From Phialocephala subalpina (taxonomy: Eukaryota; Ascomycota; Leotiomycetes; Helotiales; Mollisiaceae): 64,000 nt of DNA. A program made the translations under genes and the position numbers. Where the stretch lies: the NCBI GenBank assembly GCA_900073065.1, contig FJOG01000007.1, positions 1,539,156 through 1,603,155 on the forward strand, read 5' to 3'. A model generated the notes under the pieces. It was not told the DNA's origin, did no database searches, and saw nothing but the letters and a program-made list of their open reading frames with translations. Below are positions 46,204 to 58,966 of the stretch, piece after piece (position 1 is the stretch's first letter; every line of letters begins with the position of its first letter).

Positions 46204-49200
46204 CTAAGCCGACCCATTCGTCGTAATCCTGGGACTCCTTCTCCTCCCCGTACTCTGCACCTGCTTCAACGCCTCCACATTCGGATTAACATTCTCTCTC
46301 CCCTCTAGCGCAACAACGCTCTTCTTATGCTTCAACACCGGTAACTTTCCTCCATTCGCAGAAATGCTTCTCTTGAAGTTCGGGATTTGCGTCCCTGTCA
46401 TCTCGGTATCTGGGCTTGTGACAGGGGCTTTGTTCGCATTGGCATCTAGTTCTCGCAATCCGGTGCTTCCACTAGTAGTAGGTCTTTCTGAGTCAAGTGG
46501 CAAGGAGCGAAGGGCAGCGGGTCCGAGAGAGTGAGAGAAGAGGCGACGAGCAGGTTGTTCGGCATCGTTGAAGACAACAGGGACCATACAGCTCATGCTT
46601 TTGCTTGGACTCTTGCGAGGGCTTGCTGGTTTACGCATTGCAGCTAGCAGATTCTCGTGCGCGTCTGTCCGAGGTAAATCTGTTGGATAAGTGTAATGGA
46701 CCTTCTGAGGTGTCTCGCCAGTAGGTTGGTATTCAGCAAGCGTGGTGGAAATGATGTTTTCGCGGAGCTGGCTGAGAGGTTGGCGAAGGACGGAGTCGAG
46801 AGGTGTGAGATTTTCTTGTAGTAGAGAGGTCTTAGTCGACATCTCTTCGCCGAGGTCGCGGACTCGCTCGTATGTCGACGTGAAGTGTGAGCCGATGTTG
46901 TTGTACGAGGACTTAACAGTGCCCGAAAGATTCTGAAGTGACTGCACATGGCTGTCGTGGTGCTGAGCATTTTGCGATCTAGCTCTCGTGACAAAATCAT
47001 CGAGGGCACGCATCTGAATCTCGATATCCTTCATTTGTTCGTCTACAATGCGAACCGTCTCAGCATGGACGGATTTCGTGCTCAGTTGGAGAGAGGAGTT
47101 GTGCTTGTTAGCAGCCTGAAATCGAGTAAGTAAAGTCTCTAGAAACGGTTGAGAATCACAACTTACCACCCAGTCTTCCTTCAATTTACTCTTCAAAGTT
47201 TCTCGTGATCGGAGAACTTCCTCAACAAGCGAGCCTTCCTTCTCATTCCATGCATCCATACCATCGTTGTACTGAGTTCGCGATGTCTCGAAGCTTTCCT
47301 TAGAGGCTACAACATCCTTTCGGACCTCCTCAATCTTCGATCCGAGTCGTGCATCCTGGGTGTCGCCTTGTGTCGTGATCAGATTCGTAATCTGCAATAA
47401 CAGATTCTGGCGGTCAGCCGCAGCTTGATCTCGCTCTTCTCGAAGAACCTCATCCAGTCGTGTGGAAGCTGCAATATTAGACTGCATAGCAAGCTCACTC
47501 GCAGTATTCAGTTGCTGCCGTAACGCATCCGCCTCTGCCTTTTGTGCATTGACATGCTTGAGAAGGTCCTCAAAGAGCGTCTTGAAATCCCGACCGAGTG
47601 AGCTGTATGATGTGTGAAGCTGAGTATGGAAAGCACCAAGCTCACTGATGACTTCTGCCGAAATACGCTCTGCAGCTGCTGACAGTCCTTGAAGTCCTTC
47701 ACGAACTCGAGTCTTGACGTCTTCTCGAAGAGTCTTGATTTCCTCGAGTACTGCATCCATCTCTCCCTTGGAAGTTGCAGTCTGCTCGGAAACCTCCTTC
47801 TCTGATCCTTCGAAAGAAGCTACATTCTCCTCAAGAAAAGCTTGAGTCGAAGCTAATTTGCCTAGCTCACCTGCGACAAATGATTGCATGCGCTCAGAAA
47901 CAGCCTCCATCAACTCTTGCTGCTGAGAACGGAACTCATCAACGCGTTCCTCGACCAAGCTGGTGACTTCCGAGACTTGTGCTTGTGAGAGACCCCAAGT
48001 ATTCCGATTCAGCGACTGAAGGTCGGATTTTCTTTTGTTCTTGGCATGAAGCCCACTAACATCATCAACGGTCCTTCCCAAAGTCGAAATGAGTTGGCCT
48101 CCGACCTCAATTAGCTGCTCCTCGGTATGCTGGTGTGCTCTCCGCAGCATAGCCTCCTCGGCCAGACTTTGTCGTGTGTTGCTAAGGACGGATTCGGTCT
48201 GCTCAAGAACACCTTTCGTCTCATCGAGAATGGCCTTATTGCTCTCATTGTCCTTCTTCAAGGTCATGAAATTTGATGTCAAAGAGTACAATTCCTGCAC
48301 TTTATTCCGAAGATTGATCTCCATGGTCTCAATCTTGGCGGCTTGCTCCTCGCTCAGGATCCTTCTTGACTCGCTCTCCAAGGTGATCTCCTCGTAGTTC
48401 TCATTTGTGAGATAAACACCATTTCGTTGTCGAGTAGCAATGAGCTCACTCTTCAGCCTTTCAATCTCGAATGTGAACTCCTTCAACAAAGTCTTTTTGT
48501 TGATCATCTGATTCATTTGAGGTTTGTTTCGGATGTTCTTCGCTCGGAAAGCATAATCCAGCGTCGAAATTGTCTCTTCGAGATTGCTCTTCGCAGGGGA
48601 AACGGTGGCGATGATGCAAGTCTTCGTCCGTCCACCGAGTGAGTCTTGGAGAAGTCGGGTAAGTTTCGATTCCCTATATGGGATGTGCATACTTCGATCA
48701 ACCAGAGCATTTATCACACGACCGAGAGTCAGTAAACTCCTGTTGATCAAGCCTGCTTCAGCTGCCCGCTTGTTCTCTGCTCCACTTCGCTGGATATTCT
48801 CGCTGCCTGCCAAATCCACCAGGTTAAGCTTTCCAGCACTGACATAGTCCTCGCCATTTTCTGCAGTTCTCTTGATGTATGCAGTGACTGTGAAAACCGT
48901 GTGACTTCGACTACTGAGATCATTGCAATTCGTCGCTGCAACCTGACGCTTGTGACTTCCGTGCTGCAATAACTTCACACCTTCGGTAGCGCTCTTGATG
49001 TGACATTCTTCCATTCCTTGAACGATAGTGGTTGCATGGCCTTTCGTGTTCTTTTCATCGTAAATCTTGAGTTTCGCTTTATCGTCTGGAGAGATCAAAT
49101 CGCGAAGTTCTTCGTTGTATAGTTCGATGAAAGAGCACTTGACGGAAGACTCTGCATCGTCGATGTCGAGTTTTCGGAAGAGGGAATGCAAAACCCGAGG

Positions 49201-49818
49201 TATGATGCCTGCTGCATCTGAAAGCATTCCAAATGTATCGTTCATGTCTCCAGACATCGTGTAAGTCTTCCCTGTTCCGGTTTGACCGTATGCGAATATT
49301 GTGCAGTTGTATCCAGCCAGCATCTAGAACATATTAACATCAATAACATCAATCAAGAACCATACACTCACCTCGTCTAGCATTGGCGTTACAACATCAT
49401 CGTAGAGCATTGCTTGATCTGCAGCTGAAGAGAAGACTTTGTCGAAGTGATATGTCTTGTTACTGAGCGCGCTTGGTCCCATCGACAGATCCAAACTGTT
49501 TCCCTTCACTCCTTGTGTCGACAATACAACTGCGCTGTTCTCTCGAACTTCGCGCTCGTTGCGTCCTCTACATCGTACCACGACATTGATATTGGTCTCT
49601 CCCTCGTCATTCTCGAAGTCTCGTTCTTTTCTCTTCGTCCCTCCTGCGGTTGTAGCTACTGACACGACAGATTCTGCTGGTGATATTGCGCCGGATCGAC
49701 CATCTCGAGAAGGTGCTCGGGAATGAGATCTCGCCGCAGCGGCGGAAGGTCTTGGTGGTGGGCGCATACTATTTGTCTTTCTTAATGGCGCGACAGCCGG
49801 CCGTGGCAGTCCTGCCAT
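46204..49818 (-). CDS. bimC: Kinesin-5 (BimC/Cut7 family) mitotic motor
   Basis: Minus strand; exons 49372-49818, 47167-49323 and 46204-47115 give 1171 aa. The N-terminal 75 residues are basic and disordered. The motor domain follows, starting N-I-N-V-V-V-R-C-R-G-R, with P-loop G-Q-T-G-T-G-K-T at 162-169, switch I S-S-R-S-H and switch II D-L-A-G-S-E. A long coiled-coil stalk runs to about 900. The tail contains the BimC box T-G-E-T-P-Q-K-V-H-Y-T-Y-P at about 1000, whose Thr is the Cdk1 site that recruits kinesin-5 to the spindle. Kinesin-5 tetramers slide antiparallel microtubules to build the bipolar spindle. The second intron (47116-47166) is 51 bases, has no in-frame stop and is a multiple of three. 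It has a GTAAGT donor and TTTCAG acceptor, so I treat it as an intron; retaining it would add 17 residues. The gene diverges from the PHAF1 homologue. Confidence 0.9.
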
Positions 49819-50202
49819 GCGATTGTAGAATGTATTCGTTGTTGTTTATGTTGGGTTCCGATGAAAGTGCGACGAATCATGCGCGTTGTGTTTTGATCCA
49901 GTCGACGTGTCGCCTAGACTTGTTGACTCAATAAAGGGGCGTCGATTCTCCCAAATATTCACAGATATTAGCTGCAAGGCGAGGGCGCATTTGTTCTTGA
50001 GGATTATCGATATCGTGAAGTTGTTGATCTCTTCGCAGCTTCCGGCACAAAATCATAGTGAGCTCCACACGTTGGCCAAGCAACGATGCCCCTCCAACTC
50101 GCAAGGCGGCTGTTCAGCAGCCTGACCCAGACCTCTCCACGCCTTGACACCATCGCAGAGAGCAGAACAGAGGCGTCTGCTTCTACTGCAAATGAAACCA
50201 TC
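49819..50202. promoter_or_regulatory. Divergent promoter, kinesin-5 / PHAF1 homologue
   Basis: 384 bases separate the two opposite start codons. No TATA box is obvious. A second in-frame ATG for the plus-strand gene lies at 50086 within it. Confidence 0.45.
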
Positions 50203-51802
50203 ATGACATCGTATACTGCCCAGATCTTCCCAGGACAGGCTCTTGGGTTTATGGGTAAGCTCGCGGCTTTCAGTCCAGGCTTCAGCTGACATCGTCATAG
50301 TCCTGGGAGCTTCACTGCACGATATACTCACACGTCTGAAAGCCGAGCCACAACGATTTCGGACGCTAGATTTGGTATTCGAGCAGTCTGCCCCTGTTTC
50401 CGAACCGGTAATACTGAATCTGCCAACAAATGGCATTCGACTACGATTCGATGGGCCCGAGCAACGGTTACGATTGATCGAAGTGCTAGACTTCACCAAG
50501 AGCCACCTCACATATAAAGACAAAGATGTGCTGCGACCACCAACAGCCGCGCAGACAGCTACCTCTCAAGCGGACAGTCTGTTAGGACCTACCTTCCGGC
50601 ATATTTACAACCGTCTGTTGGGGCCTACATTCCCAGGGGAGTACATTGAACCTGAAGGCGGAGACGAGACTGGGATGGGAATCTATGTGCTGTCATACCC
50701 AGGGATAGCTTTCTCTTTTCCGCTACGAAGTTCCTCTTGGTCTCCTGGGAAAGACTTCGTGTCAGCATTATCCTCTGCTAACGCCCAACCCGCTGCTTCA
50801 ATGGCAATCTTCAAAGGAGACTCGTGGCCAGATGCTCGAGACCGATTATACGTACAAACAATGGACCCTCGAGAGGCTTTCTCCGTGCTCATGAAGGGCC
50901 GAGAGCCTGTGCCAGACGAAGTGAGATTGGTGAGGATACATGGAGCAGGTAGAGTGGAGCTTGTCAGACCAGATGGTGTTCCCCCATTTTGGATCAAGCT
51001 TGGTTTGACATCACCACAAGAATTTGTGTCGATACTTGGCCCACCCGATGCGATATATCGCAAGAGCGATCAGCGGATGTCCATCCATCAGGTGAGGCCT
51101 GCTTCACGAACACAGAGGCGGGATGGGAGTGAGGTTAGGGATGACTCTACCGATACCGACCAATCCTCGGCCCATACTGCCACAGATGACTCCGATGACG
51201 AGAATGAGGAAGCCGAAGTAGCTGGAAATGTGTCGGGGGAATGCTTCTACAACTACTTCTACCATGGATTCGATATTTTGCTATCCACTCCCGTCACCCC
51301 GTCACAATCTCCACCGTCGAAAAGGTTGGCCGAGGACGCTACGGAGGACATTGTACCAGCAGATGCATCAAGCCATTTGGTAGCTACCAAGGTGATTTTA
51401 CATGGTAATGTCCCAGGCTCATATCCATTCAACAGACATAGACGATGTCGATGGGAGATTCAGTACTTGAAACCTAAGAAAGGTCGATATATCATAAACT
51501 CCGAGTCACCTTTCAAGGACGTAGAGCAAAGGTTACACGACGAATGGAAGAGCATTTATAAAAATGCAGAGGAAGCAAGAGCTCGTCAGCGCGGCATGGT
51601 ATTGAACCGCGACTGGGGTGATAGTCCTGGCAGTAGCTGTGAATTATTGGGCGGATGGGAGGACAGCGTTGGAGGCAAGAGGAATGATCCTGTCGGCACA
51701 GAAGATACCAGAGGATTGGGGAACACAACTCTTTTTGGATTTCCAGGATTGGTGTTTGAGGTGTTGAAGAACGGGACAGTGAGCGGAGTTACAGTATTCT
51801 GA
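50203..51802 (+). CDS. PHAF1 / UPF0183 family protein
   Basis: Exons 50203-50254 and 50301-51802 give 517 aa. The 46-bp intron (GTAAGC, CTGAC, CATAG) falls in G-F-M/V-L-G-A-S-L-H, the conserved N-terminal block of the UPF0183 family. Other family features are L-P-T-N-G-I-R-L-R-F-D-G-P-E-Q-R-L-R-L-I-E-V, F-R-H-I-Y-N-R-L-L-G-P-T-F-P-G-E-Y, Y-P-G-I-A-F-S-F-P, Y-F-Y-H-G-F-D-I-L and a C-terminal G-F-P-G-L-V-F-E-V-L-K. The human member is phagosome assembly factor 1 (C16orf70), linked to autophagy; the fungal role is not established. An acidic insertion (about 310-340) is typical of a disordered loop. I chose the ATG giving M-T-S-Y-T-A-Q-I-F-P-G because family members begin there. An in-frame ATG at 50086 would add 39 less conserved residues. 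Confidence 0.85.
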
Positions 51803-52107
51803 GATGCATTTAGATTTTGGTTGGGTTTCCAAACATGGCAGGTGTTACTGGCTGGCATCGGATTTGGCAAGGGCGGGGTATCGGATTTATTACTTAGGAT
51901 ACCACAGAAGGAATGAATGACTCAAATGAGCTGAATAATTGTTACATCTGAACCTCAATGACTCAAATGTTCGTCTATATAACCCCTCGACTCACCCCTC
52001 AATTGTTGATGCCTGACCGTAATCATTGAAACTAAGGCACCCAAAACGCGTCTTCCAAAATGACCGACCTCGACAGAAAAAATGTGACTGACCGTGGACT
52101 CGAGACC
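51803..52107. other. Intergenic region upstream of IleRS
   Basis: 305 bases between two plus-strand genes. It carries an in-frame upstream ATG at 52060 for the synthetase gene. I see nothing else. Confidence 0.4.
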
Positions 52108-55100
52108 ATGCCAGTCCGTCCTCCGACAAAGTCTTGGTCTTCGACATTACGATTACCAAAATCTTCATTTCCGTAAGCCACCTTAAATATCTCTTCAATT
52201 GTGAGAAACAATTGCTGAAGCATCACCGCAGCCCTCGACCTCAGTTAGCAGATCAACCCAAATACCTGAAACGATGTTCCAATGACCTCTACGAGTGGCA
52301 GAGCCGGGAACGCTCTGCACAGATACCGTTTGTGTTGCATGATGGACCGCCGTATGCTAATGGGAGTTTGCATATTGGGCATGCGTTGAATAAGATTTTG
52401 AAGGATATCATCTGCAGAGTCAAGCTACAGCAAGGTGCGAGGACATTCACAGGACTACATTGATTGTCAGGAAAACTGACATTAGAGCCCATAGGCCGAA
52501 GAGTAGTCTACGTCCCAGGCTGGGACTGCCACGGTCTCCCAATCGAAATCAAAGCCCTCGAAAAACAACGAGAGAACGCCAAAGATGGAGACGCTTCCCT
52601 CGATGCCATTGGTATCCGACGAGCAGCTCGATCCCTAGCCACGAAAACAGTGAAAGAGCAAATGAAAGGATTCCGAGAATGGGGCGTAATGGCAGATTGG
52701 GACAAAGCTTGGAAGACCATGGACAAGACGTTCGAGAGCAAGCAATTGGGCGTCTTTCAGGAGATGGTGAAGAGGGGACTTATCTTCAGACGATATAAAC
52801 CGGTGTATTGGTCGCCGTCTTCGAGAACGGCGCTTGCAGAGGCGGAGTTGGAGTATAAGGAGGATCATTTTTCAACGGCTGCCTATGTTAGGTTTCCGAT
52901 GACGAAGGTGCCGGATGCTGTTCAGTCCTTGCTACCTGAAGGGGAGACGCTGAATGCTGTTATCTGGACTACTACGCCGTGGACTCTGCCTGCGAACAGG
53001 GCTATTGCTGTTCATTCTGAATTGGAGTACTCTGTGGTCAAGCATGGACAGTATTATCTGCTCATTGCCAGTACACGAGTTGCTGCGCTTGAGAAAATGC
53101 TGTGCAATGCACTGGGAACCGATGCCGAAACTTCTGACTCTTTCGAGGTGCTCTCATCCGGTATCTTGGGTCGAGATCTTGTTGGTTCTGAGTATGTCAA
53201 TGTCCTTCGAGGTCGAGAGCAGGAACCACAACCCGTCATCCACGCAGATTTCGTCTCTGCCGAATCTGGCTCAGGGCTTGTCCATCTTGCCCCTGGTCAT
53301 GGAATGGATGACTACGAAGTTTGTACTCGGCATGGGATCCGAGCCGTGGCTCCAGTTGACGACCTAGGGCGCTTCACCTCCGCCGCTGTTCCGGACGACC
53401 CCGATGCTTTTGTAGGAAAGTCGGTGTTGGATGGAGGCAGTGCTGAGATGTTGGACTATCTTGGTGACAAAGTATTGTTCTCTCACAGGTACAAGCACAA
53501 GTACCCGTATGATTGGAGAACCAAGCTTCCTGTCATCATCAGGGCTACAGAACAGTGGTTCGCGGATGTAAAGTATGTCAAGGATGATGCTTTGCGGAAC
53601 TTGGAAGACGTCAGATTCATTCCTCATACTGGTCAATCTAGGTTGGAAAGCTTCGTAACGGGACGAAGTGAGTGGTGCATCTCGAGGCAACGTGCCTGGG
53701 GTGTTCCAATTCCCGCTCTGTACAACGAAGAAAGCGTTGCGGTACTAACCGACGAAAGTGTTGCCCATATCGTCTCAGTCATTGAGGAGAGGGGGATTGA
53801 TGCTTGGTGGACGGATCCACCAGATGACCCAGCCTGGATCGTCCCTGGATTGGAGGGCACTTTCAAACGAGGAAAGGATACTATGGATGTCTGGTTCGAC
53901 AGTGGGACTTCTTGGACTCAAACAGATCAGCAAGCCGACGTATACTTGGAAGGCACCGACCAACATCGAGGATGGTTTCAATCGAGTCTGTTGACCTACA
54001 CAAGTGCGTCTGGCAAGCAAGGACCTCCATTCAAAACCTTGATCACCCATGGTTTCACGCTCGATCAGGAGGGAAAGAAGATGTCAAAGTCTATTGGTAA
54101 TACTATTGCTCCTGGTCAGATCATTGACGGTTCACTACTCCCTCCTGTAAGTCTTCTGCCATTGTTCGGCTTCGATAGCTAATTCTTCCTAGGTCAAGGC
54201 CAGGAAGAAGGGAGGTGGACCTGTCTCGCAGTCACTTGGTCCTGATGCTCTTCGTTTATGGGTCGCCAGTAGCGACTATACTCGCGACGTAGTCATCGGC
54301 CAGCCTGTTCTGCAGTTCAACCACTCCGCACTCCTCAAATATCGAATGACCCTCAAAATGCTCTTAGGATCAATGCATCCCTCAGCGCGAACAACACCCA
54401 TCACCAAGCTCGACCAGATCGCGCTCGCTCAACTGAATGCGGTGATGAAGGAGGTCGAATCTGCGTACGACAATTTCGAGTTCTACAGGGGCGTGAATGC
54501 TATCAACAAATGGATCAGCACCGATCTTTCTGCATTCTATCTCGAAGCAATGAAAGATAGACTTTACTGCGGTGATGGTGGTGGAGTCTTGGATGAAATA
54601 TTCCATGGTCTGTTACGGATGTTGACACCGATTACACCGAATCTTGTTGAGGAAGCTTGGGATCATCGACCAGCGTGGATGAAAGCAGAAGAGCAGACTC
54701 ACCCTTTCCACCGAACATTGGACGACCCCGTCATTTCTCCTGAGAAATTGACGGGTTCCGAAACTCTCATCGCCGACCTACCGTTGCTGTTGAGCACAAA
54801 TGCAGCTATCAAAGTAGCTCAAGAGGAAGCAAGAGCCAGCAAAAAGATTGGATCTTCCTTGGAGTCTTCCGTAGTCTTGGAGCTCCCAGAGGATGGCACC
54901 GCGAGACAAACCTTTGAACGCTACGCCGATGAACTAGAAAGTATTTTCGTTGTATCATCCGTCGAACTAGACGGCAGTGTCGATGGAGCATTCAAATATT
55001 CAGCGAAATTCGATGTTCCAGGAGGCAAGGCTACGGCCTGGGTCCTACCGCCGAAGGACAACAAATGTCCCAGGTGTTGGAGATATATTGCGCCAGCCGA

Positions 55101-55140
55101 AGACGAGCTTTGTAAACGATGCGAGGAGGTTGTACAGTAA
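52108..55140 (+). CDS. ISM1: Isoleucyl-tRNA synthetase, mitochondrial
   Basis: Exons 52108-52172, 52232-52434, 52495-54146 and 54193-55140 give 955 aa, close to yeast Ism1. It is a class I synthetase charging mitochondrial tRNA-Ile. H-I-G-H is at 69-72 (in [13 protein letters not shown]). The conserved [13 protein letters not shown] follows the second intron. The editing (CP1) domain has [11 protein letters not shown] and G-T-G-like [17 protein letters not shown] is at 618-622, in [10 protein letters not shown]. The C-terminus has the zinc site C-P-R-C-W-R-Y and C-K-R-C. The first residues, [16 protein letters not shown], are basic and hydroxylated without acids, as expected for mitochondrial import. 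An in-frame ATG 16 codons upstream (52060) would add an acidic stretch; I prefer the downstream start. The bacterial-type layout with a C-terminal zinc finger marks it as the organellar enzyme. Confidence 0.93.
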
Positions 55141-56480
55141 GTGTGTCGTGTATTGATATTGTGTATCAGAATGCATTAGGTGGCGTTGGAAGGAAGGTAG
55201 AATACCCAATCTCAGCTTGTTCTTGCTTCTCACTGCATGTTCTCACCGGTGGCTGCATTTTCTTATCTGCAGCTCCTGCCGACTTCATTTTCGACATTCA
55301 GCCAATCTGTCTCAAAGCCAACGGAGCGGTCGACGTCTTGATTCACCGAGTCAGGGGGTTCCCCGGGGCCTTGACTTTTTTCGTGTTTGGCATGCGAACT
55401 CGGCCGCAATGTTCCTTTGAACAATCAATCTCTGAATCTCGAACAATATTGTCGCGATCTCGCCCTAGTACCTCTAGCAGACGAACGTTCCAAGCGCAGG
55501 TTCCTTTTGCGATCTCGAAATGTCTGGGCATGCACAGAGTTGATGTTGCAGTTACCAACTTACCAAGCAACATCAACAAAACACGCGATACCTTCCATCC
55601 CAACCTCAGACTCCTTTCTGGCATTTCGCCCTCCTCCCCTTTCTCAACAACACAAGCCCCCGCCATCTCCATGCAGCCAGCAAGTTTCAATCGTACTTAT
55701 TCGGAAGCCTAGCTCGCATAATATTTTGCTTGTTCATAGTGGAAATTCCGACAGTCTGGACGAGGTCGCGTGCGCGCGGGGGATAGTCATCGAGATTCGT
55801 CTCGATTGAAGTTGATCGGGTCGAGGCGTCCACAATGGCCAGAAAGGGCTGAAGCTGACATATGTGTCCCCCACGAATGATGCGTTTCATGAATGGGATG
55901 TGCATATTCTTCAATGGCTTTTGAAGTCGTGGTCGAGGCGCCTTTCGTAAAATATATGTTGCTAGTCACGTCATTTGGGACGGGCATATGCTATTCATAG
56001 GGGGAATCAATTCGTGGCTGTGCCAGAACGCACTTTCCTTTCCAATTGTTGTTATATTTCTTTTTCTCACTCATGCCCCACCATGCCCCACCGTCCCCAA
56101 AACATAAGCCTCACAACTTTCATCGCTGACGCTATAATGAAGCTTCCGCGATGCTTCAAAATACCCCATCATGGTATCAATCCATCTCGCCGCAGTCATT
56201 GGCATCATTAGTAGTCTGAATAATATCGCAGATCCGTTCTGATGAAGTCGCGATGCTTTTTGGAAGTTGACGAGGGATGTATTGGTCGTTATGTAAGATA
56301 TGCGAGCACGTCATTCACTACTAAATAGATGTTATCGGCACACTGTTCAATACTTTTGATCGCCAAGTTCTTTGCTGTCGTACCAAGACTCATAGATAAG
56401 CTCCTGCGAATCCGTTACCAGATGTTTGGGATTCCAAGATTCTTGTGTGTGCTCGATCCGCCGAGCTAGCAATCTTCGCC
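55141..56480. other. Intergenic, 1.3 kb
   Basis: 3' flank of IleRS and promoter of the GPCR. Overlapping open stretches at 55,119-55,809 in two frames show no domain or splice support. A small imperfect ATGCCCCACC direct repeat lies near 56,073-56,093. Confidence 0.4.
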
Positions 56481-57726
56481 ATGACTCTCTCGGAGCATCA
56501 ACTCCATGTCTTGGCTATTGTTGAGCGTTCGGCTTCTGTGCTGTCTATTATTGGTATTGCTACCATTATCGGGACGTTCTGTTTCTCGCGGCAGTTCAGG
56601 AATCCGATTCATCGTATTATTTTTATCAATGCGTTCTACAATCTGTTCGATGTCACGGCCACGACGATATCTCTTAGTGGGCCTGAGGCGGGGAACCACT
56701 CAGCCTTGTGCCAGTTCCAGGGTTTTATGATGCAAATGTATGTTCAAATACCGCCTAAGCCATAAAAAAATTTGATACTGACAACATGCCCTACAGGTTT
56801 CCTCTGGCAGACGTCATGTGGACACTTGCTATGGCCATTGATGTCTTTTTGATTGTATTTTACAAATACGAGGGCGAAGATTTACGCAAACTCGAGATAT
56901 GGTACATTGGTATCATTACGGCGCTCGTGATGATCCCTGCTACCACCTTTCTCTTCATCCATACCAAGGAGAAAGGGCCAATGTATGCCAGCGTGACAGT
57001 GAGTACCTTCCCCCACTCGAGACTAGCCAGAGCACACCGATACAAACTGCTCTACAGCTTTGGTGCTCGATTGCTCCGAAATGGGTGCTATTCAGAATCG
57101 TATTCTTCTATGGACCAATTTGGTGAGTCTCATTTTATTCAGCGCTTCTCACCTGCGACTCTAACCTTCCGGTCTTTACCTCTAGGCTCATGATTTTCAT
57201 CATCATGGTTCTCTATGCTTCTGTTGGCTTCGAGATTCTCAAGCAAAGGCACCTGCTCAAATCCATCGGCATAACACTTGACACGCTCTCTTCAACCAAC
57301 GATGCCCATTTCAATGAGTTCCATGCCGCCGTAGCCAGTACCCCACCACCTCCTGCACACCTCCCCAACAACAACCACGAAAAGGACTATACCTCATCCC
57401 TTCAAACCCCTCGCCTATCTCCATCCGACAGCCTCGCCCTATCCCGAACTCCCCGCCACAAGTCCCCAGTCTCCTTCCGACAATATGTCTTCATGCCGTT
57501 GATGTTCTTCGTCATACTGTTAACAGTATGGGTTGCGCCAACAACGAATCGTGTTTGTGCTTTGATTAATCCGAATTTTGTTTCTTATCCACTGTTGCTG
57601 GCTGTAGGGAGTACGGGGAGCTTGAGGGGTTTTTGGAATGGGGTTGTTTTTGTGACGTTGGGGATGAAGGAGAGGAAGAGGCAGAAGAGGTTGAAGAGCT
57701 CGAGGCGGCTTGGCCAGATTCTGTAG
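56481..57726 (+). CDS. cAMP-receptor-like G-protein-coupled receptor
   Basis: Exons 56481-56737, 56797-56998, 57058-57122 and 57186-57726 give 354 aa. All three introns (59, 59 and 63 bp) keep frame. Seven hydrophobic helices can be placed: about 15-33 (S-V-L-S-I-I-G-I-A-T-I-I-G), 45-65 (I-I-F-I-N-A-F-Y-N-L-F), 88-108 (V-M-W-T-L-A-M-A-I-D-V-F), 117-140, 165-190 (F-F-Y-G-P-I-W-L-M-I-F-I-I), then a long Ser/Thr/Pro-rich third cytoplasmic loop, about 280-300, and a last helix about 310-335. N-P-I-H-R at the start of helix 2 and the short N-terminus fit the Dictyostelium cAR / Git3-like receptor class, which in fungi couples nutrient or unknown signals to heterotrimeric G proteins and adenylate cyclase. 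The ligand cannot be inferred. The ATG chosen is the first one in frame that gives a short extracellular end; an upstream ATG-like start at 56445 is less likely. Confidence 0.82.
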
Positions 57727-58218
57727 CACCACCTACCTGTACGATTGTTTATGCAGCGGGAGTTCTTGATTTCGACTCACTTGGTCACTGTCACCGCATT
57801 TTCTCACCATGTGCGACCGCCTTTATTTTCAATATCTGCAGGTTCTGTCAATTGTTCCAGTTGATATTTGAGATCAAGCGACTCATCCTCTCGTATCCAA
57901 TAGATATTTTGGCTCACCGAGTTGGAGTGCTTTATGAGGCGCGATACGCTTCCAGGGTCGATTTATCCGGATCCCCAGCACCCCAGAGCTGGTCCGCATT
58001 CAGTTCAAGGCTGCAGCTGTGCCACACTGTTGGCAACACATAAGGCTCCGCCGCAGCCAAACCCGGGCCGTGATCCGACAGTCATATAGCACAAAACTCC
58101 TTTCTCATATTCAGCACAGGCTCGTCCTCTTCATCAGTCCACACTGTAGATTCATTACGACTCGCATCCTTCCAACATTCACTAAGTTCAAGTTCCATAC
58201 CACACACAAATCGCAACC
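57727..58218. other. Intergenic region between GPCR and membrane protein
   Basis: 492 bases with no supported gene. It should contain the promoter of the downstream membrane protein, whose leader ends in a pyrimidine- and ACA-rich stretch just before the ATG. Confidence 0.4.
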
Positions 58219-58939
58219 ATGCCCATCAGCCTTGGCGCCCCAACTACAAATCCAAAATGGAACAAGCCCTTCCTCATCCTTCTCTGGATCGCTCAACTAC
58301 TCATCATCCTGTTTCTCCAGTTCTGGACCGCGAGTCTCGTTCTCGCTTTAGGTGCTACTGGACTCCACAAACACTTGCCTTGGATCTTGTACTTCCCCTC
58401 TCCCCTTCTCCTCATTCTCGCACTTTTCAATATCTTGCTAACACAATTTAGCACTGCAACAGTCGTCCTAATGCTCATCTTACAGCTCCTCATCCTCACT
58501 ACAATCCTTTACGAATTCTCCTACACTTCCCGCCTCGCATACCTCACCGCATCCCGCTTCCTCAAGATCCAGGCTGCTAAGAGCTTGTACTTTGTGTTTT
58601 TTGTGCTTGTTGTTACGATTTCGCGGAGCGGGTTTCAGGTTGGTGGGAAGGAGAGTGGGAGTGGGTTGGGGTATGTTTGGGCTGTTTGTTGGAGGTTGGC
58701 GGTTATTGTGTGAGTGCTTCCCTAATTTGTTTGCTGGGAGGGATGAGAGATTGAGGGTTGGGCAATGAGGAAGGGTAGAGGATGATAGGTGGTGAATGCT
58801 GACTGCGAATAGGGGTCCGTTCTGGGGTACGCTTGGGTATGCGGCTGTTATGAAGGGGAAAGCTGTCCCGGAGTCTGTCGAATTTGAGTATACGGATCGT
58901 CCTTCGAGCAGGGGACAGCGTTATGAAAGTGGGCTGTAG
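58219..58939 (+). CDS. Multi-pass membrane protein, 205 aa, unknown function
   Basis: Exons 58219-58709 and 58813-58939. The 103-bp intron has a GTGAGT donor, TGCTGAC branch site and AATAG acceptor, and the join completes a Val codon. Four or five hydrophobic helices are visible: about 17-43 (L-I-L-L-W-I-A-Q-L-L-I-I-L-F), 54-76, 80-100, 120-140 and 150-172 (Y-V-W-A-V-C-W-R-L-A-V-I-V). The last 30 residues are polar and charged and probably cytosolic. No known family signature is recognised. A hAT-type MITE has inserted 28 bases after the stop codon, within the likely 3' untranslated region. Confidence 0.7.
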
Positions 58940-58966
58940 TCAGTCGGTGGTGAAGGGCGATGAGGA

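Noticed and set aside
55119..55809. Overlapping 197- and 140-codon frames after IleRS
   Set aside because: Two frames compete over the same bases, and neither shows a domain or intron signals.
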